Of a DNA stretch of 64,000 bases, positions 15,586 to 24,659 are shown piece by piece. The first letter of the stretch is position 1. Every line of letters begins with the position of its first letter. The DNA lies in NCBI RefSeq assembly GCF_018403225.1, contig NZ_BOSG01000001.1, forward strand, positions 1,364,001 to 1,428,000. Reading direction: 5' to 3'. Origin of the DNA: Paenibacillus sp. J23TS9. Its GTDB lineage: Bacteria > Bacillota > Bacilli > Paenibacillales > Paenibacillaceae. Both the position numbers and the translations under genes were made by a program. The notes beneath the pieces were generated by a model. It did no database searches. It was not told where the DNA came from and was given only the letters and a program-made list of their open reading frames with translations.

Positions 15586-16070
15586 TTAACCAAAGAATAG
15601 ATTACTTATCGCCCTCTTTACCCCGGCTTCTCCTGAGACAGATAATGCGTAAACGTACAGTCTCCCGACAAGTCCAGCTGTGGAACCTAGGGATTGGCCT
15701 TTATTACATCAGCTCCACACCGGATCCCACGGTCCATTAGAATTGGAACGCGTCCATGTATACGATCACATATTGCTGGCAAGGCCTCTAGTGCGGTTAT
15801 TGTTCCGTCGAGTTGCCTCCCTCCACGATAGCCGAATAACCTGAGGATTCTGCTGTCTGATAAGATCTTCGTTATTTCGAAATCTATTGGCCAATATAAT
15901 TGAAACAGTGATTGGCCCTTCCCATAACCGCAGCTTCCTCTTCCATGGATCGGGAGGATTCTGTTTCGAGGATAAAGGGACTTCCTAGTGATGCTGCAGC
16001 TCTGGCTGATGCCAGTTCGGTATCCCTTTCCGAAACGTCCTCTAAAAAACGGGGGATGATCTTCTACTGT
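15586..16070 (-). pseudogene. Decayed FMN-dependent alpha-hydroxyacid oxidase
   Basis: No long frame survives, but minus-strand translation in shifting frames gives the whole order of an FMN hydroxyacid dehydrogenase (lactate 2-monooxygenase type): RFLEDVSERDTELASARAAA near 16050-15990, LGSPFILETESSRSMEE, QSLFQLYWPIDFEI near 15900, the FMN-phosphate region YRGGRQLDGTITALEALPAI near 15800, then GRVPILMDRGIRCGADVIKA, and the end GLVGRLYVYALSVSGEAG up to the stop at 15586. The central part, including the catalytic His of SNHGGRQLDG, is altered (here GYRGGRQLDG) and about half of the gene is missing. A dead gene. Confidence 0.8.
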
Positions 16071-16180
16071 ACATAATTACCGATCATGTAAATTCCCCTT
16101 TCTGTTTACGTTTATCTTGCTAGATCCAACAGGGGATTTTTTTCATAGGGGATATCATTATCGATTTGGGTTATGTTTGA

Positions 16181-16873
16181 CTAACCCGTAACTTTTCCAA
16201 ACCATTTTTTAGCGAGCTTCATACCTAATTCAGTGGTATGACCTATGGTTACTGAAAATACCAAGGTCCCCCATGAGAACGGCCCACCCAAACTGATTCC
16301 AACTAAAACGGTTGTGATCTCGATAAGTGTTCTAACCCATCGAATAGATATACCGGTAACGTGATGAAGAGCGAGCATTAATAAATCCCTCGGGCCAGCC
16401 CCAAGCTGTGACTGAATATAAATCCCTGTTCCTAACCCCCAGATAAATAATCCGGATGCAAAGGCTGTTATTTGGGAAGTCAAGGAAATAATATCGGGAG
16501 TCAAATGCCAATTAATAATATAATTACAAAACTCCCCAACCAACAGCATGTTGGCGATAATACCAATGGAAGGCCACTTTCTCAAAACAAAACAGGAACC
16601 TACAATGATAATGATACCCACCATTTGGCGTGTTCTTCCAAAGGTAAACCCCCAATGACGTACAATGCCTAAATGCATGACATCCCATGGAGCAGCGCCT
16701 AGGTTCGCCTCAACGATAAGGACAATACCGTAGCTCATGATCATGAGTCCAAGTAAAAAAAGAGTAACTCGCAGTAAAATGCGACTAAAATAGATGATAA
16801 CATGCTTACGGGGATACTTTGAACTTGAGACCATGTTTGCAGCATTTGCAAAATACCACACTTGTTGCTTCAT
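16181..16873 (-). CDS. YczE/YitT-type membrane protein
   Basis: From the ATG at 16873, with GGGGGAAC just upstream, the protein has 230 residues and five or six membrane helices. The segments GIVLIVEANLGAAPWDVMHLGI and GTGIYIQSQLGAGPRDLLMLAL are the repeated signature of YczE-like proteins (helix, then N/Q-LGAxPxD). In Bacillus subtilis YczE is needed for surfactin production, but most homologs have no known role. The 3' side is the decayed FMN oxidase, so no operon partner is evident. Confidence 0.87.
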   Translation of the reverse strand: MKQQVWYFANAANMVSSSKYPRKHVIIYFSRILLRVTLFLLGLMIMSYGIVLIVEANLGAAPWDVMHLGIVRHWGFTFGRTRQMVGIIIIVGSCFVLRKWPSIGIIANMLLVGEFCNYIINWHLTPDIISLTSQITAFASGLFIWGLGTGIYIQSQLGAGPRDLLMLALHHVTGISIRWVRTLIEITTVLVGISLGGPFSWGTLVFSVTIGHTTELGMKLAKKWFGKVTG

Positions 16874-16940
16874 ATGTTCCCCCTTTTTCAAAAGGCTTAC
16901 CGTTTTATCATGATATAACCTATCTGTACACACATATTAG

Positions 16941-17139
16941 ATGTATAGTTTGTCCGCCTCCAAATCATTCCACTGATTCTCCTATGGTCTTATTGTTAAT
17001 GCAAATCATAAACTGGAGGATTCACAATTTTATTGATTATTGGAGATTAATTTCGGAGGAATATGTAAACTCTAGCTGATCTCAACTTGTTGCTTCTTCC
17101 CTCGATCATATCCTTCGATTGAAGCCATTTGGGTCATAA
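16941..17139. other. Intergenic stretch, nothing recognised
   Basis: No gene or clear regulatory site. An 86-codon plus-strand frame that starts within the YczE gene extends here and is treated as chance. Confidence 0.4.
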
Positions 17140-17169
17140 AAAATCCAACTCAAGAATGAGTTGGATTTT
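17140..17169. terminator. Bidirectional hairpin terminator
   Basis: AAAATCCAACTCA, loop AGAA, TGAGTTGGATTTT: a perfect 13-bp stem with A/T runs on both sides. On the minus strand it lies beyond the motif copy at 17219 and serves the GNAT region. Confidence 0.85.
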
Positions 17170-17218
17170 ATCGCGTTTTCGAATCAATCTTCCTGTTCGT
17201 TTATTCAACTATTGTTTC

Positions 17219-17233
17219 CTGTTAGCTTAACAA
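17219..17233 (+). repeat. Copy of dispersed motif (CTGTTAGCTTAACAA)
   Basis: Lies between the hairpin at 17140-17169 and the minus-strand frame that ends at 17309, the same order as at other copies. Confidence 0.5.
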
Positions 17234-17308
17234 ATAACTTTTCTGTTGGGTTCGGACCTATCATATCGATTCCATCCATTCGAGATGTACATCTCTATTC
17301 TAATGAAC

Positions 17309-17539
17309 TCAGCTGGATTCCTTAATTCGCCTGATTCCTTGCACGATCCGCTCCTTGAGACTCTCCCGCAGCGAGTAAATGACCGGTGCCGAAGGAATGT
17401 CGAATTTCAAATGGGAGTGGGGAATTTCCGTGAGTATAGTGCCGATCGGGTTGCCATACTTGTCACGGATAACGTTCCAAAATATTCTCGATCTGTTGTC
17501 TTTCGTACCCCATTTTTCAAGGGAGTTTCGGAAAATCAA
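17309..17539 (-). CDS. Hypothetical protein, possibly a remnant
   Basis: A 76-residue frame directly after the GNAT gene; in the same frame it can be extended upstream to the GNAT stop. Its residues look protein-like (SRIFWNVIRDKYGNPIGTILTEIPHSHLKFD, with a polar C-terminal helix), but the start and ribosome binding site are unclear and I know no family. Overlapping plus-strand frames are less plausible. It may be the C-terminal part of a decayed gene. Confidence 0.35.
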   Translation of the reverse strand: MIFRNSLEKWGTKDNRSRIFWNVIRDKYGNPIGTILTEIPHSHLKFDIPSAPVIYSLRESLKERIVQGIRRIKESS

Positions 17540-17573
17540 GCGCTTGGCGATAACGAAATCATTCTGGAGATTG

Positions 17574-18062
17574 CTACTCTGCCTTAGAAGGCAGCTTTAA
17601 AACATATTCTTCGACTTCCTCAGCACGTGCATTGGAAAACCCCTTGTCCTCACCACAAATCTTAAACCCGCATTTTTCCAATACCCGAATCGAAGCTGTA
17701 TTATCTTTCACTGCACGAGCAAATAAGGGGCGAATGTTTACATAGTCAAGAAGTTGAGAAAGTGCTCTAGTTGCAACACCTCTTCCCCAGTACTCTCGTC
17801 CGATCCAGTAGCTGACTTCTGGTTCACCGAACTGTTCAAAACTCGAAACATGCCCCGCCACTTGATCGTTAAATAGTACGGTCTTTTTTATAATCCGATC
17901 GTCGTCTAATATCTTTTGCCAGTGAGCCATAAAGGCAATCTTGTCCGTTGGATCTTTGGCAGTAAAGGCAGCCATATCGTTGGATGTCTTGTCCAATTGT
18001 TGCTCAAAAAATATCGGCAAATCATTTTTATTCACGTCTCGTAATATCACTTCGTTATTCAT
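17574..18062 (-). CDS. GNAT family N-acetyltransferase
   Basis: A 162-residue acetyltransferase of the RimJ/RimL-like group. The acetyl-CoA pyrophosphate loop is in YWIGREYWGRGVATRALSQLLDYV, where the GRGVA part fits Q/R-x-x-G-x-G/A, and the C-terminal strand-helix is RAVKDNTASIRVLEKCGFKICG. The N-terminal RDVNKNDLPIFFEQQLD is also usual. GAGGTGAAAAT precedes the ATG. Substrate unknown: relatives acetylate small molecules, antibiotics or protein N-termini. It is 86 bases from the stop of the ABC exporter on the same strand and may be read through from it. Confidence 0.9.
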   Translation of the reverse strand: MNNEVILRDVNKNDLPIFFEQQLDKTSNDMAAFTAKDPTDKIAFMAHWQKILDDDRIIKKTVLFNDQVAGHVSSFEQFGEPEVSYWIGREYWGRGVATRALSQLLDYVNIRPLFARAVKDNTASIRVLEKCGFKICGEDKGFSNARAEEVEEYVLKLPSKAE

Positions 18063-18147
18063 ATTTTCACCTCACAATGTGGTATTTTCCGAATCCTGTA
18101 TTTATGCGACTTTCTTTGTATTGATGTACTTGTCTTCCGACACTTAC

Positions 18148-19977
18148 TTATGCCCCAACATAATACTGAGCCTGCGCATTCCATAGCTCAGCGTATTTCC
18201 CGTCCCGGTCGGCTACTAGCTCGTCATGGGAGCCACGTTGAATAAGCCGACCCTCGTGAAACACGGCGATGTCATGACAGAATCGGCAGGACGAAAGCCG
18301 GTGTGAGACGAAGATTGCCGTTTTACCGCCGATTAATTCATTAAACCGGGAATAAATCTCGAACTCTGCGATCGGGTCCAGCGCCGCCGTAGGTTCGTCT
18401 AATATCACGAAAGGCGAGTTCTTGTACAGCGCCCTTGCGAGAGCCACCTTCTGGGCTTCGCCTCCTGAAATCTCCACGCCGTCGTCAGAGAAATCCTTAT
18501 GCAGGTAGGTCTGAAGCCCTTCCGGCATGTTCTTGATCTTTTCGCCAAGCCCGGCCAGGTATAGAGACTCCTCCGCCAATGCTGCGTCATAACTCTCGCA
18601 TGCGGCGACGTTATGGCCAAGGGAGAACGAATAAAGTTTAAAATCTTGAAACACAACGCTGAATACGCCCATATACGCCGAATACTCGTACTCCCTAATA
18701 TCAATGCCGTTTAACGTGACAACGCCCTCCGTAGGTTCATAAAGCCGGCATAGCAGCTTAATCATCGTCGTCTTGCCGCTTCCATTCAACCCCACGACGG
18801 CAAGCCGTTCGCCGATATTAAATTTCATGCTAAGGTTCTTGATGGCGTAATTGTCGGACCCAGGGTACTTGAACGAAACATCACGAAACTCAAACTCTAG
18901 TCCTTCTTGCGGGATTTGTCTGCTGTTTGCGCTATTTTGCATGTTGTCCGGCAGGTCAAGATACTCGAACACGAGGCTGAGATATGGGTTGTTTGTAATA
19001 AAATTGCCCACAACAGAGACCAGCTTGGCCAGCGCACCTACAGCCCCCGTAACCGCGCCGATGTACTGCACTACGCTACCTAAGGGATACATGCCATATA
19101 GCGCCCGCAGACCGATAAAGAGGTATACGCAGCCGCCTAGTATGGCATTCATAGCCGCTGCCAAAGCGTTGTTCTTTCCGATCAGGTTAAAAATGCGGTA
19201 CCAGTACTCCGCTCCAACCGATTTATTGTAGTGATCCTCGATCGCCGGCGCCTGTTTATAGAGCCGAATGTCCTTGGCGGCGTTCTTTGCCTGCATATAT
19301 TCGTTGAAGAAACCCACATAGGTATTTGCCTTCGGGTTATCCTCGAACACCTTCTTCTGAATTCTCTCCTCCCTCTTTTTGATTAAATAAGTAAAGGGAA
19401 TCATGGACAGGATGAGGAGAATTAGCAAACCGGTAGCATACGGTGAGGTTATAAACGTCTGCTCGTAGGAAGAAGCGGATGTGAACATTCCGATTAACAG
19501 GATGATAGATAATATCAGTTCAAAAAGGGGCTGTAATAGTTCCGGCAGACTGTAATGCAAGCGCAGAATGCCAAGTCCGTTTCCGTTCGTCTTCGCTTCA
19601 ATATCCGCTAATCTTTCATTATTCATCGTATCTTCCACTTGGTCGTAGTTCAGCTGCATATATCGATTGCCCAGGAAAAAATAGAAACGCGCCCACAACG
19701 TACTGTTTAAGGTCGTTATCCGGCGGTTAACTGTGGCATTGATAGCGGAACCGGCAAACGCAAGCCCTACTGTAAGTGCGGCATACAGCGTAATGCGCCC
19801 GATGTCGCGCTCGCCGGCCAGCTCGTTTATGATCTGGGCAGACAGGAAGAGCACCATCAAGGGTTGAACCGCTTTAATAAAGGATGAGACGATGGTAAGC
19901 GGAATATAGGTTGGCGTTAAGCGATTTACGATGCCGTATCCTCGGCGCAGGTTACGCCAAATGGAACGCTCCTTCAT
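18148..19977 (-). CDS. ABC exporter half-transporter, subunit 2
   Basis: A 609-residue fused permease-ATPase. The first 340 residues hold about six membrane helices; the ATPase domain has Walker A GLNGSGKTT (396-404), signature ISGGEAQ (about 514-520), Walker B VILDEP (about 535) and the H-loop FVSHRLSS. All catalytic residues are present. The gene overlaps the end of the preceding exporter gene by 26 bases, so the two are translationally coupled and should form a heterodimer of the type IV (MsbA-like) exporter fold. The substrate is unknown; lipids, peptides or drugs are possible. A GNAT gene follows. Confidence 0.92.
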   Translation of the reverse strand: MKERSIWRNLRRGYGIVNRLTPTYIPLTIVSSFIKAVQPLMVLFLSAQIINELAGERDIGRITLYAALTVGLAFAGSAINATVNRRITTLNSTLWARFYFFLGNRYMQLNYDQVEDTMNNERLADIEAKTNGNGLGILRLHYSLPELLQPLFELILSIILLIGMFTSASSYEQTFITSPYATGLLILLILSMIPFTYLIKKREERIQKKVFEDNPKANTYVGFFNEYMQAKNAAKDIRLYKQAPAIEDHYNKSVGAEYWYRIFNLIGKNNALAAAMNAILGGCVYLFIGLRALYGMYPLGSVVQYIGAVTGAVGALAKLVSVVGNFITNNPYLSLVFEYLDLPDNMQNSANSRQIPQEGLEFEFRDVSFKYPGSDNYAIKNLSMKFNIGERLAVVGLNGSGKTTMIKLLCRLYEPTEGVVTLNGIDIREYEYSAYMGVFSVVFQDFKLYSFSLGHNVAACESYDAALAEESLYLAGLGEKIKNMPEGLQTYLHKDFSDDGVEISGGEAQKVALARALYKNSPFVILDEPTAALDPIAEFEIYSRFNELIGGKTAIFVSHRLSSCRFCHDIAVFHEGRLIQRGSHDELVADRDGKYAELWNAQAQYYVGA

Positions 19978-21802
19978 GATCGGTCACCTCCCCATCCTTA
20001 TAGTAGTGAGACTGCACGTTAAACATCTCGGTATATTTCCCGCCAAGTCTCATGAGCTCGTCGTGCGTGCCGCACTCGGCGATGCCGCCGCCGTCGATTA
20101 ATAGAATCCTGTCACAGAAACGTGTGCTTGCCAGCCTATGGGAGATGTAGATCGATGTTCGCCCTGCAGTCAGTTCTGCGTATTGCTGGTAAATCTCGTT
20201 TTCAGCGATCGGGTCAAGCGCCGCCGTAGGTTCATCCAGAATGATAACCGGCGCGTCCTTGTACAGCGCGCGCGCCAGCGCCAGCTTCTGCCTCTCGCCG
20301 CCCGAGAGTTCGATAGCATCGGTGTGCACCCGACGTACAAGAAGCGTGGATTCACCTTTCTCAAGCCCTCTTACCTTATCCATAAGCCCGGACATGATTA
20401 GACATTTTTCTACCTTCCCGTAGTCTGTCTCTTCCGGTGATTGCTGCGAGATATTGCCGGCAATATCACAGCAGAAAAGATGAATATCCTGAAATACCGT
20501 TGAAAAAAGCGAAAAATATTCGTCTCTGTTATATCGCGTGATGTCGACGCCGCCGAGCGTAATCTCTCCGCATGTTGGCTGATAAAGTCCGCATAAAAGC
20601 TTAATAAGCGTCGTTTTGCCCGCTCCGTTCGTCCCGACAATGGCGATGCGCTCTCCCGGCTTGATCTCAAAATCGATACTGCAAAGGGTCGGTTCCTTTG
20701 CCTCCGGATAGGTATATCCAACGTTTCTTAATGTAATCGTCGGAGGAAGGAGATCGCCGGTTGGTAGCACATGGCCGGCGCCAGTATTGGAAAGATCGGG
20801 GGCATCCAGATAATCTCGTATATCTGACAGCTCACTTAAGGCACGGATCAGCTCGCTTGAGCTTGTCAGCATACCCGACAACCAGCCCGCAAACGCGCCA
20901 ATGGCGGCAAATACGAGCACGAAGCTGCCCAATGTCATCTCGCCGTTCAACAGCAAGTAAATAAGAAACGCGTAAGAGGCACCATCACGTATCAGACTGA
21001 GCATCGCATCCGATAACTGAGCCCTCATATCGCCAGTCGCTACCTTGTTCTCTTTTTCGGTTGAGGAACCGAGTACATTTTGAAATATACCGCGGATTAA
21101 GCTGCTGAGGTCATATAGACGTACGTCTTTGCCTCCGGACGGTTCTTTCGATACCTTCTGGAGATACCAGAGTTTGCCTTGAAGCTTTGACCGCTCTTCT
21201 CGCGTGTCCCTCTCAACTTTTCGGGCGCGAGAGAGAGCAAGCCAATTGATCCCGGCCGAAATGGCTAGAAAGAGAATAATAAGGGGATGTACCGAGACGA
21301 TAACTGTTCCATATACAAGAAAACCCAATACGTTCATGAGAAACTGTGATAGGTTTCTCGGTATGTTGGAGGCGGGAGAGTGATTGCTTTGCATGGCACG
21401 CCACGCCTTTTCGCCCAGTTTTGCGTATCCGGGGCTTTCTAGCACCTCGTAGTCCATATGTAGATGCTTATGCATGATGGTTTGAAGGTGCTTCAATATG
21501 CTGATGGTACCTACAGATTCATTGGTGATGAGATCGGCATAGCTTTTAGTGCTGTTTAGCGCGGCCAGGAGAAGCGCCATGATGCCCACCGACAGGATAA
21601 ACTCGCTTGGCGTGACTCCAGCAGTAATGTTGTCGATGACAATTTTAGGCATATAGATGCTTACAAAAGGCACACTGACGCCAACAAGCACCGAGATGGC
21701 ACAGCAAATCAACGTAAGCGGCCTCGCCCGCCAATGCAACTGCATGGAGTACATGATGTTTGACCACGCAGAGTACGTAGCTTTTTTTTTCTCTGTTGAC
21801 AC
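19952..21802 (-). CDS. ABC exporter half-transporter, subunit 1
   Basis: A 616-residue fused permease-ATPase, first gene of the pair. The membrane domain covers about residues 25-330. The ATPase carries Walker A GTNGAGKTT (390-398), signature LSGGERQ (499-505), Walker B VIILDEP (519-525) and ISHRLAS. The C-terminal 26 bases are shared with subunit 2 in another frame. Both ATPases keep the Walker B glutamate, so both sites may be catalytic; many heterodimeric exporters have one degenerate site. The start has AAGGAGG about nine bases upstream. No peptide precursor or modification enzyme is encoded nearby, so linkage to a bacteriocin is not supported. Confidence 0.92.
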   Translation of the reverse strand: MSTEKKKATYSAWSNIMYSMQLHWRARPLTLICCAISVLVGVSVPFVSIYMPKIVIDNITAGVTPSEFILSVGIMALLLAALNSTKSYADLITNESVGTISILKHLQTIMHKHLHMDYEVLESPGYAKLGEKAWRAMQSNHSPASNIPRNLSQFLMNVLGFLVYGTVIVSVHPLIILFLAISAGINWLALSRARKVERDTREERSKLQGKLWYLQKVSKEPSGGKDVRLYDLSSLIRGIFQNVLGSSTEKENKVATGDMRAQLSDAMLSLIRDGASYAFLIYLLLNGEMTLGSFVLVFAAIGAFAGWLSGMLTSSSELIRALSELSDIRDYLDAPDLSNTGAGHVLPTGDLLPPTITLRNVGYTYPEAKEPTLCSIDFEIKPGERIAIVGTNGAGKTTLIKLLCGLYQPTCGEITLGGVDITRYNRDEYFSLFSTVFQDIHLFCCDIAGNISQQSPEETDYGKVEKCLIMSGLMDKVRGLEKGESTLLVRRVHTDAIELSGGERQKLALARALYKDAPVIILDEPTAALDPIAENEIYQQYAELTAGRTSIYISHRLASTRFCDRILLIDGGGIAECGTHDELMRLGGKYTEMFNVQSHYYKDGEVTDHEGAFHLA

Positions 21803-22134
21803 TCGAAAACCTCCTTATCAAATATGGATGAAGAGTACTGATGAAATGAGCATAGCATCCTCATGGATATCAACCTATCAAGCAGTAGTTGAGTTTAGAG
21901 ATTCAACTGCCGATAAAATGAACGATATGGTGCATAACTCAAACTACGCCCCAAAGTGACCAATTTCTGAATAATTCGTGATGGAGTGAATTTCTCCTGC
22001 CGTTACTTCAACAAGTCGCAGGCCAAGCGGCTGCTCGTCGGTAATTGGACAATGTTGTTATCGTCCGACATTCGTCGGCTGCTCCGTCGTCTTTTAGAAT
22101 ATTGCCTGTTGGATCCTTTAATGTTGATTTATGA
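21803..22134. other. Intergenic stretch upstream of the ABC exporter
   Basis: No gene. It holds a diverged motif copy (CTGCCGTTACTTCAAC at 21998-22013) followed by a GC-rich dyad-like segment. The promoter of the exporter operon is presumably near 21830-21900, but no clear -35/-10 pair was found. Confidence 0.4.
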
Positions 22135-22171
22135 CTCAAAAAACCGCCTTGGGTGAAAGGCGGTTTTTTGA
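22135..22171. terminator. Bidirectional terminator
   Basis: AACCGCCTT, loop of six, AAGGCGGTT, extended by CTCAAA and TTTTGAG on the outside. On the minus strand it follows the motif copies at 22230 and 22182, downstream of the small membrane protein. Confidence 0.85.
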
Positions 22172-22181
22172 GTCATCGTTT

Positions 22182-22196
22182 CCCGTTAGCTTAATA
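22182..22196 (+). repeat. Copy of dispersed motif (CCGTTAGCTTAATAG)
   Basis: Eleven bases from the terminator hairpin at 22135-22171. Confidence 0.6.
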
Positions 22197-22229
22197 GACT
22201 ATCGATAGTTTGTTGAGTAAGTAAATCTG

Positions 22230-22244
22230 CCCGTCAGCTTAATG
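22230..22244 (+). repeat. Copy of dispersed motif (CCGTCAGCTTAATGA)
   Basis: On the minus strand its TAA is the stop codon of the small membrane protein ending at 22239. Confidence 0.6.
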
Positions 22245-22430
22245 AAATGGCTGTTGAATAATAATTAGATATTGGTCGGCGTAGTCGAGTTTATACTGAG
22301 ATTCATAGGCAAAATGATCAAAGCCTATACCATCATAAATAGTACTTGATTTCGAGCATAACCATTTTGCAGCATGAAATATCAAAATTGCAAAAATCAA
22401 TAGGATACAAGAGAAAATGCCGACCAACAC
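22239..22430 (-). CDS. Small single-helix membrane protein, unknown
   Basis: A 63-residue frame with one N-terminal helix (residues 2-22, LVGIFSCILLIFAILIFHAA) and a polar tail rich in Y and D. The start would be TTG with TGAGG eight bases upstream. The stop codon lies inside a copy of the dispersed motif. It follows the lipoprotein gene by 38 bases on the same strand, so it may be its operon partner. No family recognised. Confidence 0.42.
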   Translation of the reverse strand: MLVGIFSCILLIFAILIFHAAKWLCSKSSTIYDGIGFDHFAYESQYKLDYADQYLIIIQQPFH

Positions 22431-22468
22431 TGATGCCTCAGATTAAACACCCTCATTTTGAGTTTAAT

Positions 22469-23392
22469 TTAATTAAATTTCTTTTTAACAAAGTCAATGA
22501 GCTTGGACTTTAATGCATCACCGTGCTCTCCCTTATGGTACATATCTGTTCCATGATAACCACTCTTATCCACAATTAGCTCTTTATCAGTTGCTCCGGA
22601 TGCTTGATATAATTTGCGCACTTCTTTTTCAATTGAGCCTCCATAATCACCAGGTGAAAAAACAAACAAGGATGGCGCTTTAATCTTTTTGACACTTGGA
22701 ATTGCATCATGGGGCCCACATTGTGCAGGAGAAGAAAGAATGATTAGCCCCTCAATAGGCAGCTCTTGACGAACGCCTGCAATGATTGCTGTACTACCGC
22801 CACATGATGCTCCTGCCAAAAATACTCTCTTTGCACCCAATCGTTTGAGTTCGCTTAAGGCTGCATCTGCATCACGATCTATATGTTGATTATCCTCTTG
22901 AATATTCTGTGAGGCACCGTGATTACGATACTCAGGAATAACGACTAGATATCCACTGTCTGCCAGTTCAGTTCCCATATCAAGAAAAGAGCAAATGTTA
23001 TAGCCTTGCTCGTGTGCAAGCAGGACTCCTTTATCTCCGCTACCAAGTACAAGTGCCGACAGATACACCCCATCACTGGTTGTCAATGTAGTTGCTTTAT
23101 CGCGTAACTCACCTGGAACACAACTATTCACAAGATGCCCGTTAGAAGACCTCACCGTTCGATCCGGCCAGGCAGGATCATACTCAACCGGTGGGTTTGA
23201 TGGTATGTTCGTCACTTCGGCAAGTGGTGTTTCATTCCCGGTCTCGGTTGTGGGGGATGTATTTTGAGGTAGATTAGTTGAAGAATGATCATCATTTGAC
23301 GATACAGGCATTTTTGCGGAGCATCCTGTAATGGTTACTAACAAAACGAGCAAGACAATTACCATTTTTGTTTCTTTAAAAGATACAATCAT
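22469..23392 (-). CDS. Lipoprotein of the alpha/beta hydrolase fold
   Basis: A 307-residue protein with a lipoprotein signal peptide: hydrophobic stretch MVIVLLVLLVTITGC with the lipobox cysteine at about residue 24, then a Ser/Thr/Pro-rich linker to about residue 75. The rest is an alpha/beta hydrolase of the dienelactone hydrolase/BAAT-like group: nucleophile motif GASCGG near residue 195, acid in FSPGDYGG, and His in SGYHGTDMYHKGEHG. It should be anchored on the outer face of the membrane. The start could be residue 1 or the Met at residue 10. GGAGG lies 12 bases upstream. Substrate unknown. Confidence 0.85.
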   Translation of the reverse strand: MIVSFKETKMVIVLLVLLVTITGCSAKMPVSSNDDHSSTNLPQNTSPTTETGNETPLAEVTNIPSNPPVEYDPAWPDRTVRSSNGHLVNSCVPGELRDKATTLTTSDGVYLSALVLGSGDKGVLLAHEQGYNICSFLDMGTELADSGYLVVIPEYRNHGASQNIQEDNQHIDRDADAALSELKRLGAKRVFLAGASCGGSTAIIAGVRQELPIEGLIILSSPAQCGPHDAIPSVKKIKAPSLFVFSPGDYGGSIEKEVRKLYQASGATDKELIVDKSGYHGTDMYHKGEHGDALKSKLIDFVKKKFN

Positions 23393-23836
23393 AGATGTTC
23401 CATACCTCCAACTTTCACAGAATTTACAACAGAGTGTTCTTTTATCACTTAAAATTAACGTCTGGTTGTACTTTGATTGTTTTTTTCTTGGAATCCTCTG
23501 CCTTTGTCACTTGTATTGGGGTAGGCCTCGGATATTTTTACTTTCTTATCTCTTAATAAATTAGATTCGTCCTTTTTATTGTATTGTCGCTTGCATTGTT
23601 TTCCAACGTCGTCACTTCTACACGTTCTAGAGCCTGGGAATGAATATCTTTTCATGTGATGAAGAAATCGATTGAAAAATATTTTTTTTCTTCATTTTTT
23701 GTCCCTCCGTGTACTTCGCTTTTTCTTCTCCAAAACAATACGAAAATCAATTTTTAGTTTCATTTATTTAATATAGTCCAGAGATATCATCATTTCTTGA
23801 ACAAATTGTCAACAAATTGTCTCCGAGTTTCAATCA
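23393..23836. other. Non-coding stretch
   Basis: No supported gene. A 66-codon minus-strand frame (23455-23655) is highly charged, has no ribosome binding site, and is rejected. Confidence 0.4.
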
Positions 23837-23879
23837 GTTAGATATTTATCTAATCGGTAATCGGGCCATGTTCTTGTCC
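23837..23879 (+). repeat. 43-bp repeat, copy 2 (partner at 4923)
   Basis: Matches 4923-4965 at 40 of 43 positions and continues with CCTCGACAAT, the same word found in the direct repeats at 5065-5108. No transposase is present on either side, so this is a solitary end or a decayed short element. Confidence 0.65.
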
Positions 23880-23966
23880 CTCGACAATTGTTACACAATA
23901 TATGATATGTATTTTCGATCATCAAATAATAAGTTCTAAAAACCTTCCCGGATTGTTCAATGAAAC

Positions 23967-24007
23967 AAAACAACCCTCAATCAAATGATTTGATTGAGGG
24001 TTGTTTT
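23967..24007. terminator. Perfect 19-bp hairpin terminator
   Basis: A 19-bp stem (23967-23985 with 23989-24007) with a TGA loop and A4/T4 outer ends. It terminates the CPT-like kinase gene, which ends at 24038 on the minus strand, and works in both directions. Confidence 0.9.
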
Positions 24008-24037
24008 GAATATGGTGTTATCTGATGGATACGTCAT

Positions 24038-24631
24038 CTAGGAAACACAGACATTTCTTTTACGTAATTTCTTAAATACCAAGTATTCCTTATTGGACTT
24101 AATAAAACTTAATATCTCTTCGGCACATTCAGTTGGATTCATCTCTTCCGTATTTACTTCGAGGTCATATTCATCAAAGCAATATACTTTGCTAAACTGT
24201 GAAGCTGCTAGTCCAATCTGTCTATCTCCTCTTGTTTGCTCTCTTCTTATGAGTTCTTCTTTCGAGCATATTACACCTATAAATAATGTAGGCGAATCGA
24301 AAAATTGATCAAGCCACTCATTAAACCTCTTGTCATTGTCGATTACGGTATCTACTATTACATTAAAACCCATTTCTGATAACAATTTAATTGTCGAATG
24401 ATACACTGAGAATATGGAATCATCGAGTATTTGTGAGACAACTTGATGATCTATTTCTCTTGTAGGTTCATCTGGAAATTTATGATTAATAAAATCATTG
24501 TAATTATTAAAAAAATCATCAATTGATAAGTGATAAAAAGGAATCTCTTTCTGATTTATCAGTTCAGTCGATATGGAGGTCTTTCCAGCACTTGAAGTTC
24601 CATTTAGAAAAACTAATATCCCTTGCTTCAA
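24038..24631 (-). CDS. CPT-like P-loop kinase/phosphotransferase
   Basis: From the TTG at 24631, which has GAAGGG nine bases upstream, the protein has 197 residues. The N-terminal ILVFLNGTSSAGKTSI is a P-loop with the double Ser typical of chloramphenicol phosphotransferase-like proteins; further along are VDTVI (Walker B-like strand) and EELIRREQTRGDRQIGLAASQF, whose R-x3-R-GDR-x-G pattern is the family's lid region. The family contains antibiotic kinases but also proteins of unknown role, so resistance is not shown. The gene lies between GTTATCT (24017-24023) and AGATAAC (24669-24675), see the findings. Confidence 0.8.
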   Translation of the reverse strand: MKQGILVFLNGTSSAGKTSISTELINQKEIPFYHLSIDDFFNNYNDFINHKFPDEPTREIDHQVVSQILDDSIFSVYHSTIKLLSEMGFNVIVDTVIDNDKRFNEWLDQFFDSPTLFIGVICSKEELIRREQTRGDRQIGLAASQFSKVYCFDEYDLEVNTEEMNPTECAEEILSFIKSNKEYLVFKKLRKRNVCVS

Positions 24632-24659
24632 TTTAATCATCCCTTCAAAAAAAATCATT

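Noticed and set aside
23455..23655. A 66-codon minus-strand frame rich in K and R
   Set aside because: No start signals, no hydrophobic core pattern and no known family.
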